Shown: in pieces, positions 1 through 3,728 of the stretch | Layout: every line of letters begins with the position of its first letter | How positions within the stretch are numbered: position 1 is the stretch's first letter | Assembly: GCA_947464365.1 (NCBI GenBank) | Contig: CANHWS010000226.1 | Coordinates: 1-5,657 of the forward strand | DNA length: 5,657 nucleotides | Source of the DNA: Cytophagaceae bacterium | Lineage (GTDB): Bacteria > Bacteroidota > Bacteroidia > Cytophagales > Flexibacteraceae | Reading direction: 5' to 3' | Notes under the pieces: model-generated | What the model saw: only the letters and a program-made list of their open reading frames with translations | Told to the model about the DNA's origin: nothing | The model's database searches: none | Made by a program: the position numbers and the translations under genes

Positions 1-962
1 CGCTGACCATTGAACGATAAGGTACCTAGGATACACTCCTTAACCGTTAAGTCGAGGTCGGCATCGGGTAGAATAATGCCTGCATTTTTCGCATCCAGCC
101 CAAAGATGGTCCGGAGGCGGTTGCTTTTTGGGTGGCTCTTCTTGAGCTCATCAGCCACACGGCTGCTACCAATTAAAGCTAGGCAGTTGACCAAACCAGT
201 GTGCATCAGGACCGGCACGACGGAGTTGCCTCGTCCATAGACCGTATTGACAACCCCAGCAGGGAAGGATGTGCGGAAGGCCTCAAGCAGTGGGAAGTGC
301 AAAAGGGTGCCATGCTTGGGTGGCTTGAACAAGATGGTGTTGCCCATCAATAGGGCAGGGATCAGTACCGTAAACGTTTCGTTGAGTGGGTAGTTGAACG
401 GACCCATACAAAGGACAACTCCTAGCGGGGCACGCCGCACCTGGGCAATGATCCCTTGTTCGATCGTGAACCGCGAGCCAGCCCTATCCATTTCTTTGAG
501 CTCGTCGATGGTGGCAACGATGTACTCAACGGTCCGGTCGAACTCCTTGATCGCGTCACCATGGCTTTTGCCGATCTCCCACATTAGCAGTTTGACGACT
601 TCGTCCTTGACGGCAATCATCTTTTTAGTGAAGGCATCCATACAGGCGATGCGCCCCGCGATGCTCATCGTTGGCCACTCGCCACGTCCGTGATCGTATG
701 CCTTGACGGCAGCATCTAGGGCCTCGAGTGCCTCAGTAGGTCCAAGTAGTGGGTAGCTACCGACCTCGACAGGTTTGAAACCCTGGTCGGTGCTATAGCC
801 CAGGGCCGAGGTGACGGTATGGGTGGCGCCTGCCCAAGTCCTCATTTGTCCATCGACTAGGTAGGTATCCTGATGGAGAGGACCACTGAGCCGGGCGTAT
901 TCCGGCACATCTTGCTCTGTTTTGGGGAAGGCGTCAGAAAGCCTCGCGTTTGGGGTGCTCAT
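1..962 (-). CDS. gapN: GapN-like NADP-dependent non-phosphorylating glyceraldehyde-3-phosphate dehydrogenase (aldehyde dehydrogenase superfamily), 3' part missing
   Basis: Probably oxidises glyceraldehyde 3-phosphate to 3-phosphoglycerate in the cytoplasm with reduction of NADP, bypassing the ATP-forming GAPDH/PGK steps. The minus strand reads open from ATG at 962 through 320 codons to the window edge. Visible landmarks are a family-like N-terminal segment with EALDAAVKAYDHGRGEWP at about residues 77-97, the oxyanion-hole motif MGPFNYPLNETF (Asn190), the cofactor-binding FKPPKHG (212-218), the Rossmann turn FIGSS-like segment ALIGSSRVAD (262-271), and SFNGQR (316-321), which directly precedes the expected catalytic Cys322, just outside the window. 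Position 288, where classic members have the general-base Glu of ELGG, is Gly (GLDAKN). ATG 962 is the only ATG before the conserved region; there is no Shine-Dalgarno. It is divergent from uxaA. The ALDH family is certain; GapN substrate specificity is inferred from recalled similarity to long GapN-like proteins. Confidence 0.88.
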   Translation of the reverse strand, partial: MSTPNARLSDAFPKTEQDVPEYARLSGPLHQDTYLVDGQMRTWAGATHTVTSALGYSTDQGFKPVEVGSYPLLGPTEALEALDAAVKAYDHGRGEWPTMSIAGRIACMDAFTKKMIAVKDEVVKLLMWEIGKSHGDAIKEFDRTVEYIVATIDELKEMDRAGSRFTIEQGIIAQVRRAPLGVVLCMGPFNYPLNETFTVLIPALLMGNTILFKPPKHGTLLHFPLLEAFRTSFPAGVVNTVYGRGNSVVPVLMHTGLVNCLALIGSSRVADELKKSHPKSNRLRTIFGLDAKNAGIILPDADLDLTVKECILGTLSFNGQ

Positions 963-1116
963 GTCGATAAAATCAATAAAACAGCTTCTAAAGGCATTCG
1001 GACTAGGTATCCTGACAAGCTATGTGCTCGTTTGGGCAGTTGGCTTCCGCAGGACCAGACCTAGGCCAGATGAGGGCTTTGGTGCCTCGTCTTTGTCAAT
1101 GCCAATTAACAACTAA
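961..1116 (+). CDS. Possible small single-pass membrane protein, 51 aa
   Basis: The ORF starts at ATG 961 and ends at TAA 1114-1116. It reads as a cationic N-terminus (MSIKSIKQLLK), a hydrophobic stretch of about 18 residues (AFGLGILTSYVLVWAVGF), then a basic and Pro-rich tail beginning RRTRPRPDEG, which is the usual pattern of a one-helix membrane protein with the tail inside the cell. I do not recognise it. Its ATG shares the palindrome CATG with the start of gapN on the other strand, so its promoter would have to lie inside the gapN coding sequence. An in-frame ATG at 922 would extend it further into gapN. There is no Shine-Dalgarno and no homology I can recall, so a chance ORF remains quite possible. 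Confidence 0.3.
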   Translation: MSIKSIKQLLKAFGLGILTSYVLVWAVGFRRTRPRPDEGFGASSLSMPINN

Positions 1117-1351
1117 TGTCCCAACATATCGCCTCAAATCCTGCCAAAAGTAGCCGGACGGTACTTTGCTTATGGATAGGAGGAGCTAACTAGTGCCTTT
1201 AAGCGTTACTATAAGCATCTTAGCCATCGTATGGGCTGGTGGGAGCCTGCATTGTTGTCCTTGGCCTGCAAACATCATGCAAGTATGGTGGTCAGGGGCT
1301 GGTAGGGCCAAAAAAATCAGCTTAATTTGCAGCCACGCTTAGATACCAACC
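963..1351. other. Divergent intergenic region between gapN and uxaA
   Basis: This 389-base stretch lies between the outward-facing starts of the dehydrogenase and the altronate dehydratase, so it should carry the promoters of both. I see no convincing conserved gene, RNA fold or terminator in it. It holds one possible small membrane-protein ORF (961-1116), a GTG-started ORF in the uxaA frame that stops just before uxaA (1193-1342, with AGGAGG upstream), and one exact match to the Bacteroidota -7 pattern on the minus strand at 1145-1152. No clear plus-strand promoter for uxaA was found; near matches at 1162 (TACTTTG) and 1323 (TAATTTG) are each one base short of the spacing in TAnnTTTG. Confidence 0.6.
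1145..1152 (-). promoter_or_regulatory. Possible -7 element for gapN
   Basis: Read on the minus strand the bases are TACTTTTG, an exact match to the Bacteroidota housekeeping -7 pattern TAnnTTTG. No TTG or TTTG lies at the -33 position (the sequence 17-23 bases further upstream on that strand has none), and transcription would leave an untranslated leader of roughly 175 bases before gapN. An 8-base degenerate pattern is expected by chance in a few places, so this is only a candidate. Confidence 0.22.
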
Positions 1352-3025
1352 ATGTCACCTACCGCCACCACCACCCCGCAACGTGTCCTCAAGGTTCACG
1401 CTGCTGATAATGTCATCGTCGCCCTGCAAGACCTTCGTCAAGGGGAGGTTATCAATTTTGAGGGCGAGGATTATGTATTGGCCAACGACATTATGGCCAA
1501 ACATAAATTTGTAACCCAAGACCTAGCCGTGGGTGATGAGGTAACGATGTATGGTGTCTTGGTCGGTAAGGCTAGCCAGCCTATCCCTGTTGGTGGGCTG
1601 ATCCATACTGGCAATCTTAAGCACGCTGCTAGCACGTTCACTGGCAAGACCAAAGCCTACAGCTGGACTGCACCTGATGTTTCGGCTTATCAGGGTAAGA
1701 CCTTTGACGGATTCCACAGGGCAGATGGCAAGGTCGGCACGGCCAACTATTGGCTTTTTGTCCCGACCGTGTTCTGCGAGAACCGCAATCTGGATTTTAT
1801 CCGCGAGGCCCTAGACAAGCAGCTGGGCTATGGCAAAACAGAGAAGTACCAAAACTATGCCGCTCGATTGCTTAACCTATATAAAGGTGGGGCAACCACG
1901 GAGGAGATCCTAAAACAAACGCAGCTACCAAGCCAGACGGATGCACCTCAGCACCGGGTATTCCCGAACATTGACGGCATCAAATTCCTGACCCACCAAG
2001 GAGGCTGCGGCGGTACCCGTCAGGACAGTGGGGCTTTGGCTGGTCTTTTAGCTGGCTACATGAACCACCCCAACGTTTGTGGGGTCACGGTCATGAGCCT
2101 TGGTTGCCAACACCTACAGGTGGCCGAGCTGAAAGAGGAGCTCTACAAACGCAACCCGGGATTTGACAAGCCACTATATATATACGAGCAGCAACAGAGC
2201 CAAAGCGAAGAGGCACTGCTTGCCGAGGCCATCCGCCAGACCTTTGTTGGTTTAGTTGAGGCCAACAAACAAACCCGTCAGCCAGCCCCGCTTAGCCACC
2301 TAGTCCTAGGGGTCAAGTGTGGTGGTTCGGATGGGTTTAGTGGCATCTCGGCCAACCCCGCAGTAGGCTATGCTGCTGATATGCTTGTGGCTTTAGGTGG
2401 CTCTGTCGTGTTGGCTGAGTTCCCCGAGCTATGTGGGGTGGAGCAAGAGCTGGTGGACCGCTGTGTTGACCAAGCCACTGCCGACAAGTTTATCCACCTG
2501 ATGCGGACCTACGCTGGCCAAGCTGAGGCAGCGGGTAGCGGCTTTGACATGAACCCAAGCCCGGGTAACATTCGTGATGGCCTCATTACGGACGCCATCA
2601 AGAGTGCGGGTGCTGCTAAAAAAGGCGGCAATGCCCCCGTGGTTGATGTGCTGGACTATACCGAGCCTGTTACCAAGCCAGGTCTGAACCTCTTATGCAC
2701 TCCAGGTAATGACGTCGAGGCCACAACGGGCAAAGCCGGCAGTGGTACCAACCTAATCTTGTTCACGACGGGGCTAGGCACACCGACTGGCAATCCTGTT
2801 TGCCCGGTAATCAAGGTTGCGACCAACAACGCCCTAGCCGAGCGCATGGCCGACATCATCGACATCAATACGGGTAGCATCATCACAGGCGACGATACCA
2901 TCCAGACCATGGGCCACAAGATACTGGACTACTGTATCAGCTGCGCCAGCGGTAAGGTAACCCCCAAAGCAGTACTGCTAGGCCAAGATGACTTTATCCC
3001 TTGGAAACGAGGTGTGTCGCTCTAG
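1352..3025 (+). CDS. uxaA: Altronate dehydratase UxaA (SAF domain plus UxaA domain)
   Basis: Dehydrates D-altronate to 2-dehydro-3-deoxy-D-gluconate in the cytoplasm, a step in galacturonate/hexuronate breakdown; family members need a divalent metal such as iron. The protein has 557 residues, longer than the E. coli enzyme (about 495) but in the range I expect for Bacteroidota. Residues about 11-95 form the N-terminal SAF domain (from RVLKVHAADN to GGLIHTGNLKH). The catalytic UxaA part starts at DGFHRADGKVGTANY (119-133) and contains THQGGCGGTRQD (214-225), LGVKCGGSDGFSGISANPA (319-337), CTPGNDVEATTG (449-460), FTTGLGTPTGNPVCPVIK (471-488) and DYCISCASGK (526-535), with Cys residues suited to metal binding. 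ATG 1352 is fixed by an in-frame TAG at 1340-1342. No Shine-Dalgarno precedes it. Two stops in tandem (TAG TAA) end it. Galactarate dehydratase (GarD) is a related alternative, less likely because of the UxaA-like motifs throughout. Confidence 0.93.
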   Translation: MSPTATTTPQRVLKVHAADNVIVALQDLRQGEVINFEGEDYVLANDIMAKHKFVTQDLAVGDEVTMYGVLVGKASQPIPVGGLIHTGNLKHAASTFTGKTKAYSWTAPDVSAYQGKTFDGFHRADGKVGTANYWLFVPTVFCENRNLDFIREALDKQLGYGKTEKYQNYAARLLNLYKGGATTEEILKQTQLPSQTDAPQHRVFPNIDGIKFLTHQGGCGGTRQDSGALAGLLAGYMNHPNVCGVTVMSLGCQHLQVAELKEELYKRNPGFDKPLYIYEQQQSQSEEALLAEAIRQTFVGLVEANKQTRQPAPLSHLVLGVKCGGSDGFSGISANPAVGYAADMLVALGGSVVLAEFPELCGVEQELVDRCVDQATADKFIHLMRTYAGQAEAAGSGFDMNPSPGNIRDGLITDAIKSAGAAKKGGNAPVVDVLDYTEPVTKPGLNLLCTPGNDVEATTGKAGSGTNLILFTTGLGTPTGNPVCPVIKVATNNALAERMADIIDINTGSIITGDDTIQTMGHKILDYCISCASGKVTPKAVLLGQDDFIPWKRGVSL

Positions 3026-3075
3026 TAACAAGCCACATAGTAGCTGGTCAGGGGCAAAAAGCCGTTTATCAAGCC

Positions 3076-3105
3076 AAAGCACCTGTCATCCGGGTGCTTT
3101 TTTTT
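3076..3105 (+). terminator. Rho-independent terminator of uxaA
   Basis: A perfect 8-bp stem, AAAGCACC at 3076-3083 and GGTGCTTT at 3093-3100, encloses a 9-base loop and runs into eight T residues (3098-3105). It begins 50 bases after the uxaA stop, so it should end the uxaA transcript and separate it from the secreted-protein genes downstream. Confidence 0.87.
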
Positions 3106-3165
3106 GCCCTTACTAAATTTTAATGCCTTAGATGAAAATTTGTTTTGGGGCTCGATTATTAACAA

Positions 3166-3201
3166 TTTGCTAACAAACAGGTAGTGCGGTGTAATTTTTT
3201 G
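3166..3201 (+). promoter_or_regulatory. Weak promoter candidate 1 for the secreted-protein operon
   Basis: TTTG at 3166-3169 could serve as the -33 element and TAATTTTTTG at 3192-3201 as an imperfect -7 element (pattern TAnnTTTG, here with extra T residues), separated by 22 bases. The downstream half overlaps the left arm of an inverted repeat, which could be an operator. Support is by pattern only. Confidence 0.22.
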
Positions 3202-3245
3202 GTTGAAAGTACGGCAAATGAGGCATTCCTAGGCTAACCAAATTA
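3192..3245. repeat. Imperfect inverted repeat
   Basis: TAATTTTTTGGTT (3192-3204) and AACCAAATTA (3236-3245) can pair over 10 bp if three T residues bulge out of the left arm. The loop is 31 bases and contains the palindrome CCTAGG (3228-3233). No T-run follows, so it is not a terminator. It may be a regulator-binding dyad or a chance product of AT-rich sequence. Confidence 0.3.
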
Positions 3246-3266
3246 TTTTGTAGTAGAGACACAATA

Positions 3267-3298
3267 TTTGGAGATTGTTTGGCAAATCGGTAGTTTCA
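3267..3298 (+). promoter_or_regulatory. Weak promoter candidate 2 for the secreted-protein operon
   Basis: TTTG at 3267-3270 and TAGTTTCA at 3291-3298 are 20 bases apart, a spacing normal for Bacteroidota promoters. The -7 element matches TAnnTTTG in six of eight positions counting the free ones, with mismatches in the last two bases. Transcription would start near 3305 and give a leader of about 60 bases to ATG 3367. Confidence 0.25.
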
Positions 3299-3366
3299 AC
3301 GTCTGAATAGTAGGTCTTGCCCGTAACAAACCTCATCCAGTTCATTTTTTAACAAGTCCAAAACAC

Positions 3367-3717
3367 ATGAAAAAACTAACACGCAATTGGTGGAAAGTTT
3401 CTCTTGTCGTCGGGTTATCCTTAGGTGTATGCGCCAATGCGGCCATCGCTGGTGAGGGCCCAGGTGGCGGTAAGAAGGCGGTGAAAGCTCCACAAACCAA
3501 CGCTGAGAAAGCATCAAGGTCTGTGGCGCCAAAAGTTGCTCGCGAGCTCGTGGGCACAGAGCTAGACCAGTCTAGCGACCAAGTCAGAAGCCTAGCTGGT
3601 TCTGATCCTGAATTCGTTCAGCTCAGGGCCGAAGCTGTCAAAGCTGCCAAAGCACCTGCTAAGGTTGCTCCAGCTGCTAAGGCTTCTAACAATCAACCTG
3701 TTTTGTTAACCAAGTAA
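3367..3717 (+). CDS. Small secreted Ala/Lys-rich protein of unknown function
   Basis: I do not recognise this 116-residue protein. It has a clear Sec signal peptide: basic start MKKLTRNWWK, hydrophobic core VSLVVGLSLGVCANAA, and a probable cut after AIA (residue 28) before GEGPGGG. LGVC is a poor lipobox because Val precedes Cys, so a soluble or surface-attached product is more likely than a lipoprotein. The mature part is rich in Ala, Lys, Pro and Val, with low-complexity KA/AP stretches such as VKAAKAPAKVAPAAKA near the C-terminus and a short, more ordinary helical-looking segment (about residues 55-90). It has no Cys after processing and is probably mostly disordered and basic. ATG 3367 is followed directly by the signal peptide and preceded by A-rich sequence. 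The stop is only 11 bases from the next gene, so it is probably co-expressed with the large beta-helix protein and may assist its export or anchoring; that role is inference. Confidence 0.78.
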   Translation: MKKLTRNWWKVSLVVGLSLGVCANAAIAGEGPGGGKKAVKAPQTNAEKASRSVAPKVARELVGTELDQSSDQVRSLAGSDPEFVQLRAEAVKAAKAPAKVAPAAKASNNQPVLLTK

Positions 3718-3728
3718 TCCTAGCCAAA

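Larger units (their letters stand above)
3106..3366. other. AT-rich regulatory region before the secreted-protein operon
   Basis: No ORF here looks coding. The stretch is clearly richer in A and T than the genes on its left. It contains two weak promoter candidates (3166-3201 and 3267-3298), an imperfect inverted repeat (3192-3204 with 3236-3245), and a small dyad ACAAT/ATTGT at 3261-3278. The last bases before ATG 3367 are A-rich (CCAAAACAC), the type of start context common in bacteria of this group that do not use Shine-Dalgarno pairing. Confidence 0.55.

Noticed and set aside
10..693. Plus-strand ORFs at 10-240 and 394-693
   Set aside because: They lie antisense to the gapN reading frame, which has long stretches of clear aldehyde dehydrogenase motifs; their own translations show no domain or signal peptide.
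873..1064. Plus-strand ORF of 63 codons overlapping the gapN start
   Set aside because: It overlaps the gapN N-terminus in antisense and has no recognisable pattern; the frame with the membrane-protein profile (961-1116) is the better candidate.
1193..1342. GTG-started ORF of 49 codons as a protein gene
   Set aside because: The translation has an odd, Trp- and Cys-rich composition and no known motif. It is kept only as a possible leader in the findings.
1471..2919. Minus-strand ORFs at 1471-1653, 1523-1717 and 2656-2919
   Set aside because: They are antisense to uxaA, whose frame is intact and full of family motifs.
1289..3055. 11-base direct repeat TGGTCAGGGGC at 1289-1299 and 3045-3055, flanking uxaA
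   Set aside because: A few 11-base matches are expected by chance in a window of this size, and there is no inverted arrangement or target-site signature to suggest a mobile element.
3367..3444. Lipoprotein signal in the small secreted protein (LGVC)
   Set aside because: Val directly before Cys does not fit the lipobox, and a good signal peptidase I site (AIA before GEG) lies a few residues later.
3296..3557. Minus-strand ORFs opposite the small secreted protein gene
   Set aside because: The plus-strand frame has a textbook signal peptide; the antisense frames do not look like proteins.
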